This document shows, one piece after another, positions 44,784-54,720 of a stretch of DNA of 64,000 nucleotides. This DNA is from Adiantum capillus-veneris (lineage: Eukaryota > Streptophyta > Polypodiopsida > Polypodiales > Pteridaceae). The translations under genes and the position numbers were made by a program. The notes under the pieces are model-generated. The model saw nothing but the letters and a program-made list of their open reading frames with translations, made no database searches and had not been told where the DNA came from. Positions within the stretch are counted from its first letter, which is position 1. Each line of letters begins with the position of its first letter. Location of the stretch: contig CM043958.1 in the NCBI GenBank assembly GCA_014529385.2, positions 124,116,817 through 124,180,816 on the forward strand, in the 5' to 3' direction.

Positions 44784-45973
44784 CTAAGCAAGAACAAAGC
44801 AGACCTTGCATTGTTCCAGTTTGAAACTTGCATTACCGACATCCTCGAATCCCATTATGACAAAGTGTTCCCGAAGATTGGCAAGAGTGCAATGCGGATT
44901 CACTGCAACCACCTCCACCTTGTTATTGGGCATGCGGACAAGAATTTCAAAGGATTGAACCTCTTCGGCTGTCAGCTGCAAGGGTATCCATTTGCCACGT
45001 TTGTGCATCCACCTCTCGTAGCTAAACCGTGCATACAAGGTGCACCTTGCTTTCAAATACTGAAGGCAAAGCTGTGTGGGGGACACATTGCACTTATAAC
45101 GGTCACCATCATGCAAACCGTCAACATAGCCCCAATTGACACCTAGAATGGTGTCCATTGCATCTATGTCAACTTCTTTGCAAACAAACATTGTTGGTGT
45201 TTCTACAATCGGCAGAGAGCGGAATGCATGCACAAACAAATGAATGGGACAATGCCAACCGAGACCCACCGATCTGGTTGCCTTACTAAACTTTAGGGAC
45301 CCTTGGAAATTTTGCAGCACCTTGCGCTTGAAAGAAAGCAAAGCCCAATGGTCTGGAGTTGGCCATTCTGCACTCTGGAATGAGGGTGTTTCTACGGCTT
45401 CTAATTTACCATAGCTTTGGCTTGACTTCGGCACCACGTACTTGTGGGAGTACATGAATATTCGCTGCTCGGTAAGTTTTTTCGATGAAACATTAGGAAA
45501 CATAAGCTCCCCAATGTGAGCATGCAAAACCATGAACGTGCCTGAGAGGCACTCAAGCGGCTGCTCCTCAACTAAGATGGATGGAAAAACATCTTTACAA
45601 ATGCCCTTAGTTAAACATAATGATCACATAAACGTAAACATGACATATGCATGGGATAGCTAAACCATGAAAACTTACAATGAGGTGCAAATTGAGTTGA
45701 AGCTCTCTTGAGGTGGATCTCAGCTGCACTGTAGACGTGTTGCACGAAAGCCACCATTCCGGACTTTGTTTCTTTGAATGCCAATAGCCGGCCCTTCCAA
45801 TGTCGTTCCAATACGCCTCGACACCGTACGCGATGAGGTCCAGCACATGACAGTTGCATGTAGATTCATGCACCCTTCTTGAATACTTGTGGGATCCATT
45901 ACCCCTTTGAGTCTTTTGTGTTGTGCATCACAATCTCCTCTATCTCTGGTTTGGGCCGTCTATGCGTGGACAT
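44784..45973 (-). pseudogene. Gene B, copy 1
   Basis: Two exons on the minus strand (45973-45679 and 45571-44784). Exon 2 is open for 249 codons after its first ATG (45533) and is nearly the same protein as in copy 2 (53179-54368). Exon 1 has two stops (after KDSKG and after VFKKGA) that copy 2 lacks, so this copy is broken. See copy 2 for the domain description. Confidence 0.7.
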
Positions 45974-45999
45974 GCTTGGGAAGTTGGGCTTAGGAAGGG

Positions 46000-46500
46000 A
46001 TTTGAAAGAGTTGAGTACTGTGGAGAGAGAATGAGGAGCTGAGGGGAGGGTGAGGTGAGCTGCCTATGGTGGCTATGGTGGCTTTGACAGTGGAGATAGA
46101 GAAAGAGGGGAGGAGTGAGAGGTAGAGAGGTAGAGAGGATAGTGGAGCTGTGGGCTATGGAGTGTGGGACTCTAGAGGGTTGATGGAGGTGTGAGAGAAG
46201 GGGGAGCTATGGAGAGAGAGGAAGAGAGTGGTGGAAAGCTTTTGGCTATGGCTGCCTTGATTGTAGAGAGAGAATGGGAGGAGGGAGAGTGTGGGAGAGA
46301 AAAGTAATAAGGGAGAGAGAGAAAAGTGGATTTTGGGGGGGAAAATTGACTTTTTAAAGTTAGTTTATGTTTTGGGGTAGTTTTGGAAGCAAATGGGTCA
46401 ACTTTGGAACTTTTAAAAAAATTTCAATTTTTAGGGTTTTTAAGCATGCGCGTTTTTTTTTTTTGGGGTCCCTCCCTCTTTTATGACACCTCTCTCCTCC
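46000..46500 (-). promoter_or_regulatory. Gene B upstream region, CT-rich on the minus strand
   Basis: A pyrimidine-rich leader on the minus strand with CTCTCTC blocks, nearly identical to 52740-53178 in copy 2. No clear TATA box. Probably holds the gene B promoter. Confidence 0.4.
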
Positions 46501-46700
46501 TATTTACCCCCCCTCCCCCCCCCCCCCTAAGCCTACCTCCCACCTCTCTCTAAGAGCCAAGCATTGAAGAGGGAGACAATTAGGCTGCACCCCTACCATT
46601 CCTCCTCCTCTAGGTGATATCCCAAGAGCCTTCTCATTGGTTCTCCCTTAAGCCTTCACTAATAAAAAAGGCCCAAGGAGAGTCCATATTTTTCCTAATG
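46501..46700 (-). repeat. Terminal region and inverted repeat, right (copy 1)
   Basis: On the minus strand starts CATTAGGAAAAATATGGACT; poly-C (plus strand) at 46507-46527. Almost the same as 52478-52680. Confidence 0.85.
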
Positions 46701-46975
46701 TGGACACAACCTTTGAATTTTGGAACCTTAGCATTTTGGAAGTCTTAATGGGTTGAACCTTAGGGTCTTTTTAGCCCATTGTTGCACATGGTTCTTCTGC
46801 AGATGCCCCCCCCCTTTGGATCCCTATTTTCTCTCCTTTGGATCCCTACTGTGGCCGGTCTACTAGCTTAACCAATATTCTAGCTTTTTCTCCCCTATCA
46901 CTTCCCCATATTAAATGATCAGTTTAACATGAGAAAATCATTTAGGAGAATCAGATATTGATTATTATGACATTA

Positions 46976-46985
46976 CCTCTCTCTT
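46976..46985 (-). other. Chromovirus polypurine tract
   Basis: Minus strand AAGAGAGAGG, three bases before the presumed LTR start TGTCATAATA. Confidence 0.6.
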
Positions 46986-47328
46986 GAAATCATAGTCGTC
47001 CTCGACTATGGTGTAGAGATGATAAAGCATATTCATGAGTCCTTTTCTTAGCGGGTAGAGGATCCGTATGTTACCCTACGACATCATTCCACAATGGATG
47101 ACTAGTCCATTTGGCGCTTGACAGCCTGAGGCTGCCGCAAGCATGTCTGCACATTAGTCCTATTAGTCTTCCATAGTAGAGTGACAAGCTCTACTTGGTG
47201 TTTGGAAGACGTCGTCTCTGCAAACTTGATCTAAGCATGCATACTACTTCATTTTTGTGCACAATAAAGAAAAAGAGAGTCTTATAAGACAAAAAACTTT
47301 GTTCATTTTTAACATTTTGTACATTTGC

Positions 47329-48822
47329 TTACTCTTGGGAAGCATTGTAAGCATTGACAAGGTTTAGGTTATCCTTTAATTGTATGCCTTGCATCCATCT
47401 AGCATCTTCAAAAGGATAATTCTTAAACTTAATAAGATATCGTCGGATAGTCTTACCATCTCTTAATACCTTGTCTTCATGTCGGAGAATGGACTTCGGC
47501 TGCAACACCTCCTCTTGGTCCTCGATCTCCAGTGGGTCTTCAATAGTTGGTTCTTGAGGTGGCTCTCCTTTGTAAGGCTTTAATAGGCTCACATGGAAAG
47601 CATTGTGTATGAGCCAATGATTGGGCAACTTGAGTTGATAGGCCATCTCATTGATTGGCCAAAGAATCTGGAAGGGACCATAGTACCTTTTTGCTAGTTT
47701 AGCATAGTACTTTTGGTGGCCCGTAGGATTCTTGCCCGTCGTGTGCCTTAATCGAGCCTTGGAAAACTTTAACAAGACCGAATTGTGTTCTTTAAAGGCT
47801 TGGGTTCTTCTGTGCTTGTCAGCAACATCCTTTTGCCTTTGCTGTGAGATAGAGATAGCATCCTTAATCTTTTGAAAATATTCTTGTAGGTCTCCGGTAT
47901 ACTCATCTGCAGTGAAGATCTTCCCATGTACCTTAAGTAGCAAGGGACTTTTTGATCTTCCCTCAATTACCTCGAAAGGTGCTTTTCCCGTGGAAGTATG
48001 TATAGTGTTATTGTAAGCATACTCCTCTAAGGGTAAGTACTGCTCCCATTGGGATCTTTGATCTACTTCCGTTACATAGGCTTTTAGTAGATCGAGAATT
48101 GTTAGGTTAGCTATTTCACTTTGGCCATCCGTTTGTGGATGATAGGCCGAAGAGAAGTTTAGCCTTGTTCCTAAATTCTCAAAGAGACCCTTCCAGAAAT
48201 TACTGGTCATTCTAGGATCTCTATCCGACCCTATAGACATTGGCAAGCCATGGTACTTGAAAATTTGTGAAATGAAGAGGGTTGCCATTTGATGGGCTTT
48301 GATAGTCTTTTTGATAGGTATAAAATGAGCTTGTTTACTGAACCTGTCTACTATCGTCCATATTCCCGTATTCCCATGGATAGACTTAGGCAATCCAAAG
48401 ATAAAATCCATGGATATGCTCTCCCATGGTGAATTAGGAATTGGCAAGGGTTGAAGCAATCCAAGTTGCTTCCCTCTATCAAATTTTGTCTTTTGGCAAA
48501 CCACACATTTAGAAACATACTCTTGTATGTTCACTTTCATGGTAGGCCAATAGAAATATGTTTCAATTCCCTTTAAGGTAGACTGAATCCCTCTATGCCC
48601 CGCATACGGTGGAGCATGAGATTCATACATTACTTTCTCACGTAGTGACTTAGTAACACATAGTCTATTGCGATAGAGAAGATAACCATCTTGTAAAGTA
48701 AATGGTTCTTCTTTCTTCCCTAATGCAAGGGCTGAAATCACATCTCTAAAATCGGGATCAATAGCGTACTCATCTATCATTGAAGATAGATAATTGTGAG
48801 TTGCTATGGAAACCGCATTCAC
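47329..48822 (-). CDS. Chromovirus integrase with chromodomain
   Basis: Open for 497 codons. It shows the HHCC zinc finger (HRGIQSTLKGIETYFYWPTM ... CVVCQKTK), integrase catalytic D-D-E (SMDFIFGLPKS; GSDRDPRMTSNFW; HPQTDGQSEIANLTI), a GPY-like module (YYGPFQILWPINEMAYQLKL) and a C-terminal chromodomain-like stretch (YLIKFKNYPFEDARWM). The chromodomain lets chromoviruses target chromatin marks. The upstream join to RNase H is frameshifted, so the open frame is a polyprotein part, not a separate gene. Confidence 0.93.
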   Translation of the reverse strand: MNAVSIATHNYLSSMIDEYAIDPDFRDVISALALGKKEEPFTLQDGYLLYRNRLCVTKSLREKVMYESHAPPYAGHRGIQSTLKGIETYFYWPTMKVNIQEYVSKCVVCQKTKFDRGKQLGLLQPLPIPNSPWESISMDFIFGLPKSIHGNTGIWTIVDRFSKQAHFIPIKKTIKAHQMATLFISQIFKYHGLPMSIGSDRDPRMTSNFWKGLFENLGTRLNFSSAYHPQTDGQSEIANLTILDLLKAYVTEVDQRSQWEQYLPLEEYAYNNTIHTSTGKAPFEVIEGRSKSPLLLKVHGKIFTADEYTGDLQEYFQKIKDAISISQQRQKDVADKHRRTQAFKEHNSVLLKFSKARLRHTTGKNPTGHQKYYAKLAKRYYGPFQILWPINEMAYQLKLPNHWLIHNAFHVSLLKPYKGEPPQEPTIEDPLEIEDQEEVLQPKSILRHEDKVLRDGKTIRRYLIKFKNYPFEDARWMQGIQLKDNLNLVNAYNASQE

Positions 48823-49690
48823 TCTCGACCGTCTTGAGAGTGTACAACTACTTGATTATGCTTGCCAGCAATGTGAGCAATATGAAAATGAAATTGAGAA
48901 AGGAAATTTGCCCACCTCATTTGTTTGTCGGAGAGCTTGGTCTGCATCATGAAGTACTTAAGACTTTGGTGATCCGTTTGCAGAATGAAAGGAGTTCCTA
49001 GTAGTGCTTCCATGAGTCTAAGGCATGTAGAACTGCAAGGAGTTCCTTTTTGTATATGCCTAGAGCTTTCTCAACAGGGTCGCGCCTTCGACTCTCATAG
49101 CCTATGGCGTGCCCTTCTTGGAGAAAAACAGCTCCAAGGCAATCACCACAAGCATCACATTGGACCTCAAATGGTTTTGAGAGATCCGGTAGTGTAAGCA
49201 CAGGTTGAGAGATAAGCTTTTCTTTAAGCTTTTCAAAAGCATTGTTCTCCTTAGCAGAGCATGTATACCTAACGCTTTTCTTTGTTAGGTCATGTAATGG
49301 TCCCGCAATTTGTGAGAACTTTTCTATGAAGCGTCTATAGTATGCACACATACCTATAAAGCTTCTTAGTTCATGAAGATTCCTTGGTTTAGGCCATCCT
49401 TTTATTACCTCTAACTTTGATGGATCCATTTGGATGCCATCTTGAGAGATAATATGACCTAAATACTGAATCTCTTGCAAGAAAAATTGACTTTTCTTTC
49501 GATTAACATGAAGTTTATTCTCTCTCAAAACTTGAAATATTACCTGGAGGTGTTGCTTATGTTCGTCTAATGAATTAGAGTAGATGATAATATCATCAAA
49601 GAACACTCCAGTGAAGGTTGGATGAGGCCTGAAAAGCTTCTCCATCAAGCAATTGAATGTGGCTGGTGCATTGGTCAAGCCAAAAGGCAT
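48819..49690 (-). pseudogene. Chromovirus reverse transcriptase (second half) and RNase H
   Basis: MPFGLTNAPATFNCLMEKLF, FDDIIIYSNSLDEHKQHL (catalytic FFDD), YLGHIISQDGIQMDPSKLEV, FIGMCAYYRRFIEKFSQIAG and VQCDACGDCLGAVFLQEG (RNase H start). A frameshift after LDSWKHY near 49000 shifts RNase H into the frame 49013-48819, which continues ILQTDHQSLKYFMMQ and HIAGKHNQVV. Another shift leads into the integrase frame. Confidence 0.9.
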
Positions 49691-49779
49691 GCCAATGTAT
49701 TCATAAAGACCAAATGTGGTGTGAAATGCGGTCTTTACAATGTCTTGATCAACTATCCTTATTTGATGATAGCCACTTT

Positions 49780-51117
49780 TTAGGTCAATCCTTGTAGCTT
49801 ATCAAATAGGTCTTCTACCCGTGGAACGGGAAACCTATTCTTGATAGTGATCCTATTTAGTGCTCTATAGTCGACACACATACGATATGTGCCGTCTTTC
49901 TTTTGCACTAATAGCACAGGTGGGCAAAATGGAGATGAGCTAGGCCTAACCATGCCCTTCTCAACTAACTCATGCACTTGCCGCATAATCTCCTCTTGTT
50001 GAGCTTGGGAAACTCTATAAGGAGGTTTTTTAGGCGGTGAACTTCCTGGAAGAAGTTCAATTTCATGGTCATCATTACCTCGTTTAGGAGGTAGCTCACA
50101 AGGGATGTCGTCAATAAAAACATTTTGAAACCCCTTGAGAAAATTGGATAACTCTAATTCCTTTTGGTTGCTTTTATTTTCTTTTGTTAAAGCATTAGGT
50201 TCATTTTCAGAATCTTTAACAAAAATCATGTACACGGAAATAGAGCTCTTTATTGACTTGTTGAAAGCTGGTGTATGTACAATGGGGATAGTGTTACCCA
50301 TTTCCTTACCATCTATATACATGTCTTTTTCCCTGAACTTAAAGGAGATTCTCCTTTCAGGAAATTTAACATCGGCAGCCAGGCGGTCAAACCATGGTGC
50401 CCCTAGGATTACATCCTCATGCTTGAGAGGAGAGATAAAGAAGTCCTCTTTGTCCACATAGCCTTGGACATGAAGCCTCAATTTCCCGATTAAGGGAGTG
50501 TCTGAAGCTTCTTGCCCCTTGAAGGCACTGTTTGCGGGTAGGACATCTCCCATCTTGTAGGATTGTATGCCTAGCTTGGTGGCCAACTCTATAGATATAA
50601 AATTGTGAGTAGAACCAGGGTCAAAGAGAATAAAAGCATCATGTTCTCTTACCTTTCCCCAAGCATGGCATAGAGGAGATCCTTTGTGATGAGTCTCCTC
50701 CTCTTGGATTTCAACCAAGGAAGCTCTAGGAGGATCTTGGCGGTTGTTCTTTTGGGGACAAGCGTAGTACGCATGCCCTTGTTCGCCGCACTTGAAACAA
50801 CGGTTATCCTTGCAATAACGCTCAAGCTCTTCAGGAGAGAGTTTGTTCTTACCTTTGTAAACTCCTTTCTCTTTAGCTTTATTGGAGTTTCCCTTAGGAG
50901 ACTTTTGGACATTGTCCTTCCCCTTAGGCTCATTGGAACCCTTGTTTTTCGGGGGCTTATTATTTCTTTTAGCTCCCGTTTGCAAATTGATTCGTGAGGC
51001 CACCATAGTATGGTGTATTACTGCCAATATGGTACGTGGCCTTTGGGAGTTGACATACTCCGCCATTTCTTCGGTTAAGCCCGCACAAAATTGTTGCTTT
51101 TGCTCTCCAAAATCCAA
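49780..51117 (-). CDS. Chromovirus Gag C-terminus, protease and start of RT
   Basis: Open for 445 codons: Gag C-terminus with lysine-rich linker, zinc knuckle [14 protein letters not shown] (near 50770-50810), protease [12 protein letters not shown] (active-site D-P-G instead of D-S/T-G), [15 protein letters not shown], then the RT start [20 protein letters not shown] and [19 protein letters not shown]. It ends in LFDKLQGLT just before a shift. The Asp-Pro-Gly is unusual, and its activity is doubtful. Confidence 0.9.
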   Translation of the reverse strand: MDFGEQKQQFCAGLTEEMAEYVNSQRPRTILAVIHHTMVASRINLQTGAKRNNKPPKNKGSNEPKGKDNVQKSPKGNSNKAKEKGVYKGKNKLSPEELERYCKDNRCFKCGEQGHAYYACPQKNNRQDPPRASLVEIQEEETHHKGSPLCHAWGKVREHDAFILFDPGSTHNFISIELATKLGIQSYKMGDVLPANSAFKGQEASDTPLIGKLRLHVQGYVDKEDFFISPLKHEDVILGAPWFDRLAADVKFPERRISFKFREKDMYIDGKEMGNTIPIVHTPAFNKSIKSSISVYMIFVKDSENEPNALTKENKSNQKELELSNFLKGFQNVFIDDIPCELPPKRGNDDHEIELLPGSSPPKKPPYRVSQAQQEEIMRQVHELVEKGMVRPSSSPFCPPVLLVQKKDGTYRMCVDYRALNRITIKNRFPVPRVEDLFDKLQGLT

Positions 51118-51320
51118 CTTTTTAAAGACAGTGGCTTTGATTTGTAGGTCCCAAAACTTGCATATTTGTGGATGGATTCATTGGGAGAGAGCTTTAAGCT
51201 TCACCATTCGGTGAGTACTTTGTCTTTGGCATCGGTGGCCAAAAACTGCTTCATAATGGAATCTCTTAAAGCTTTCCATGTTCGTGGAGCTTCACCGTTG
51301 GCTCGTAGGCTAGACCACCA

Positions 51321-52241
51321 TTACCTAGCGGACTTTTGAAAGTGTATAGCTACATGGCGTTTCTTAGAGGACTCCGTAAAGCCCTCATCTCCAAAATCCG
51401 CATCAAATTGCTGGATAAAGGCCAAGACTTTGTCCATAGCACCAAAGGTGCCATCATAGGTAAGGAAAGAGATGCTCTTCCCTCCCTCTTTGAACTTCTT
51501 CAGCTTGGATGACCTCTTCCATGAGGCATAGGATTTCCTATGGCCTCTTCTTTTTGATGGTTCAAAGGTTGCACCATCACTTTCTTCAGAAGGTGAAGAA
51601 TTTGAAGAAGGTGGAGAAGAGGGTGACCTCTTTCTCGCCTTTTTCTTGTCTTGATCTTCGTTGTCTTTACCATCACTTTCATAAGAGGAAGAGGATGAAG
51701 AAGATTGAGAAGAGGGTGTCCTCTTTCTCGCCTTTTTCTTCTCTTGCTTTTTATCATCCCTCTTTGAATTATGACGTGGAGAAGAGTGTGATGGTCTTCT
51801 CCTCTTTGGTGATGATGGAGAGCGTTTAGCCCGCCGTCTTCGTGGAGCCATCTCCGCCAAGGTGGCAGGAGACTCACTTCTTTCTCGTTCCTTCGGTGGA
51901 GGCTCTTGAATTCTCCTTTGGGAAGGAGATGCATTAACAAGAAGTAAATTATTGAGCCCTTTGTATGGATTCTCTTCTTCTTCACGAATCGGAGAGAAAC
52001 CTCTTTTGGGAGTCTCACAAGGAGGCGTCCTGGGTGTTCTCTCGTCATGGTGATGAGCTTGGAGAATCCCGTGAGCACGGAGCTGCCGTTGCACTTCACT
52101 TTGGAGAGATGGATTGACCATGGCTTGTTGAAGCCTAGAAACAAGATAGTTAACAAGCATTGAAGCATCATTAGTAGCTTGCTCATGAGAAAAATCAAAG
52201 TTATCAACATTAATTTCACTCTCTTTACTATTGTCAGCCAT
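51321..52241 (-). CDS. Chromovirus Gag N-terminal part
   Basis: Starts MADNSKESEINVDNFDFS and is open for 306 codons. The middle is an unusual arginine/serine/lysine-rich repeat: two KKARKR(T/S)PSS blocks, each followed by a run of serines and an acidic ESDG segment. It ends in FQQFDADFGDEGFTESSKKRH-like capsid sequence and a stop at 51321; the capsid then continues out of frame to 51117. The RS/KR-rich insert is not usual for gypsy Gag. Confidence 0.8.
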   Translation of the reverse strand: MADNSKESEINVDNFDFSHEQATNDASMLVNYLVSRLQQAMVNPSLQSEVQRQLRAHGILQAHHHDERTPRTPPCETPKRGFSPIREEEENPYKGLNNLLLVNASPSQRRIQEPPPKERERSESPATLAEMAPRRRRAKRSPSSPKRRRPSHSSPRHNSKRDDKKQEKKKARKRTPSSQSSSSSSSYESDGKDNEDQDKKKARKRSPSSPPSSNSSPSEESDGATFEPSKRRGHRKSYASWKRSSKLKKFKEGGKSISFLTYDGTFGAMDKVLAFIQQFDADFGDEGFTESSKKRHVAIHFQKSAR

Positions 52242-52334
52242 TCTAACAACTTTTAGGTGTACTTTGGCACTTCAAGGCCTAGTTGGTACTCCTCTTTACC
52301 CCTTTAGAAAAAGCACTCAAGCTACTGTACCCGC

Positions 52335-52347
52335 GGCTCGAATACCA
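52335..52347 (-). other. Chromovirus primer binding site (candidate)
   Basis: Minus strand TGGTATTCGAGCC, close to the tRNA-Met complement TGGTATCAGAGC, just upstream of Gag. Confidence 0.6.
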
Positions 52348-52477
52348 TTAATTGCAAGGAATAGAAGAGAGGGTCTTTTGACACCAAAACAGCACCGGCT
52401 CCTATCAAGATTCTAATAGCTCAATAGTGGTTAAGCCGTAGGCAAGCCCCGTAGGACTCCACTATAATGACCATAGC

Positions 52478-52680
52478 CATTAGGAAAAATATGGACTCTC
52501 CTTGGGCCTTTTTGATTAGTGAAGGCTTAAGGGAGAACCAATGAGAAGGCTCTTGGGATATCACCTAGAGGGGGAGGAATGGTAGGGGTGCAGCCTAATT
52601 GTCTCCCTCTTCAATGCTCGGTTCTTAGAGAGAGGTGGGAGGTAGGCTAAGGGGGGGGGGGGGGGTAAATAGGAGGAGAG
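52478..52680 (+). repeat. Terminal region and inverted repeat (copy 2)
   Basis: CATTAGGAAAAATATGGACT, CTCCTTGGGCC, and a poly-G tract at 52650-52665; near-identical to the reverse complement of 46501-46700. Confidence 0.88.
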
Positions 52681-53178
52681 AGGTGTCATAAAAGAGGGAG
52701 GGACCCCCCAAAAAAAAAAGCGTATGCTTAAAAATCCTTAAAATTGAATTTTTTTTTTAAAGTTCCAAAGTTGACCCATTTGCCTCCAAAACTGTCCCAA
52801 AACATAAACTAACTTAAAAAAGTCAATTTTTCCCCCCAAAATCCACTTTTCTCTCTCTCCCTCATTACTTTTCTCTCCCACACTCTCCCTCTTCTCCCTC
52901 CTCCAATTCTCTCTCTACAGTCAAGGCAGCCATAGCCAAAAGCTTTCCACCACTCTCTTCCTCTCTCTCCATAGCTCCCCCTTCTCTCACACCTCCATCA
53001 ACCCTCTACAGTCCCACACTCCATAGCCCACAGCTCCACTATCCTCTCTACCTCTCACTCCTCCCCTCTTTCTCTATCTCCACTGTCAAAGCCACCATAG
53101 CCACCATAGGCAGCTCACCTCACCCTCCCCTCAGTACTCAACTCTTTCAAATCCCTTCCTAAGCCCAACTTCCCAAGC

Positions 53179-54368
53179 ATGTCCACGCATAGACGGCCCA
53201 AACCAGAGATAGAGGAGATTGTGTTGCACAACACAAAAGACTCAAAGGGGGTATGGATCCCACAAGTATTTAAGAAAGGTGCATGGATCTACATGCAACC
53301 GTCACGTGCTGGACCTCATCGCGTACGGTGTCGAGGCGTATTAGAACGTCATTGGAAGGGCCGGCTATTGGCATTCAAAGAAACAAAGTCCGGAATGGTG
53401 GCCATCGTGAAACATGTCTACAGTGCAGCTGAGCTCCACCTCAAGAGAGCTTCAACTCAATTTGCACCTCATTGTAAGTTTTCATGGTTTAGCTATCCCA
53501 TGCATATGTCATGTTTACGTTTATGTGATCATTATGTTTAACTAAGGGCATTTGTAAAGATGTTTTTCCATCCAGCTTAGTTGAGGAGCAGCCGCTTGAG
53601 TGCCTCTCAGGCACGTTCATGGTTGTGCATGCTCACATTGGGGAGCTTATGTTTCCTAATGTTTCATCGAAAAAACTTACCAAGCAGCGAATATTCATGT
53701 ACTCCCACAAGTATGTGGTGCCGAAGTCAAGCCAAAGCTATGGTAGGTTAGAAGCCGTGGAGACACCCTCATTGCAGAGTGCACAATGGCCAACTCCAGA
53801 CCATTGGGCTTTGCTTTCTTTCAAGCGCAAGGTGCTGCAAGATTTCCAAGGGTCCCTAAAGTTTGGTAAGGCAACCAGATTGATGGGTCTCAGTTGGCAT
53901 TGTCCCATTCATTTGTTTGTGCATGCATTCCGCTCTCTGCCGATTGTAGAAACACCAACAATGTTTGTTTGCAAAGAAGTTGACATAGATGCAATGGACA
54001 CCATTCTAGGTGTCAATTGGGGCTATGTTGACGGTTTGCATGATGGTGACCGTTATAAGTGCAATGTGTCCCCCACGCAGCTTTGCCTTCGGTATTTGAA
54101 AGCAAGGTGCACCTTGTATGCACGGTTTAGCTATGAGAGGTTGATGCACAAACGTGGCAAATGGATACCCTTGCAGCTGACAGCCGAAGAGATTCAATCC
54201 TTTGAAATTCGTGTCCGCATGCCGAACAACGAGGTGGAGGTGGTTGCAGTGAATCCGCATTGGACTCTTGCCAATCTTCGGGAACACTTTGTCATAATGG
54301 GATTCGAGGATGTCGGTAATGCAAGTTTCAAACTAGAACAACGCAAGGTCTGCTTTGTGCTTGCTTAG
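53179..54368 (+). CDS. Gene B: unknown transposon protein, 360 residues
   Basis: Two exons, 53179-53473 and 53581-54368, joined in frame over a 107-nt intron (ATT|GTAAGT...CTTAG|TTGAGG). It starts MSTHRRPKPEIEEIVLHN. Exon 1 has VWIPQVFKKGAWIYMQ and RLLAFKETKSGMVAIVKHVY; exon 2 has LECLSGTFMVVHAHIGELMF. This order (interaction strand, GRI-type turn, V.HVY, then a gatekeeper-like strand) vaguely recalls a BAH domain, a chromatin-binding fold; this is weak inference. The C-terminus, RVRMPNNEVEVVAVNPHWTL and beyond, could form a small ubiquitin-like beta-grasp. Both exons are intact in this copy. Upstream of gene C on the same strand. Confidence 0.7.
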
Positions 54369-54720
54369 CTACCTTTTCTTATTTTTTGTGGGTTTTTGTA
54401 TTTTGATTGGCCATTTTTGGTTGTATAGATTGGAAGGCGGATGGAGGCCACTATGCTTGTTTACAAAGATTGGGCTACAGATGAAATCATCTTGTCTAAG
54501 TGAATTGGCTTGTAACTTTAATCGTTTATATATTGGATATTTTATTAAAGATTTTGAAAAGTTTTAAGGTGTTGTACTTGAGTTTTAAGGTGGTGTAAAT
54601 TTATTTTTATTTTTTCGAGATGGAATATGTCTATATAAGGAGGACCACCTCCTCATTTCACCATTTTCATCCCAGCATTGCAGAGAGACCTAGCATACCC
54701 AATCACGTAAAGAGAAGAAA
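54369..54720. other. Spacer between B and C with C promoter
   Basis: TGTCTATATAAGGAGGACC at about 54627-54646 holds a good TATA box (TATATAAG), about 85 bases before the ATG of gene C. Confidence 0.6.

Larger units (their letters stand above)
38923..46700 (+). mobile_element. Histone H3-bearing DNA transposon, copy 1
   Basis: Both ends carry inverted CATTAGGAAAAAxATGGACT sequence (38923 onward; reverse complement ending at 46700), followed inward by G-rich DNA. From the left, gene A (putative transposase) and the histone H3-like gene run on the plus strand; from the right, gene B runs on the minus strand. Gene C, present in copy 2, is deleted here near 44560. The 7.8-kb copy is the inverted counterpart of 52478-60055, and the two are closely similar over most of their length. 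No target duplication is obvious. I do not recognise this family by name. Confidence 0.85.
46701..52477 (-). mobile_element. Ty3/gypsy chromovirus between the two inverted transposons
   Basis: Minus-strand element with Gag (52241-51321), zinc knuckle, protease and start of RT (51117-49780), RT/RNase H (49690-48819), and integrase with a chromodomain-like C-terminus (48822-47329). A PBS-like site lies at 52335-52347 and a polypurine tract at 46976-46985. The presumed 3' LTR (starting TGTCATAATAATC at 46972 and running left) and the short sequence right of the PBS do not match over their length by eye, so the LTRs are truncated or strongly diverged. On both sides the element abuts a CATTAGG terminus. 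Confidence 0.85.

Noticed and set aside
38911-46712. Target duplication for transposon copy 1
   Set aside because: Flanks (GGTTGACCTT and TGGACACAAC) share no direct repeat I can trust; there is a hint of inverted similarity (AAGGTTG) that may be chance.
46701-52477. A clean LTR pair for the central chromovirus
   Set aside because: Presumed LTR starts can be placed near 46972 and about 52470, but the two flanking sequences do not match over their length, so I do not annotate LTRs.
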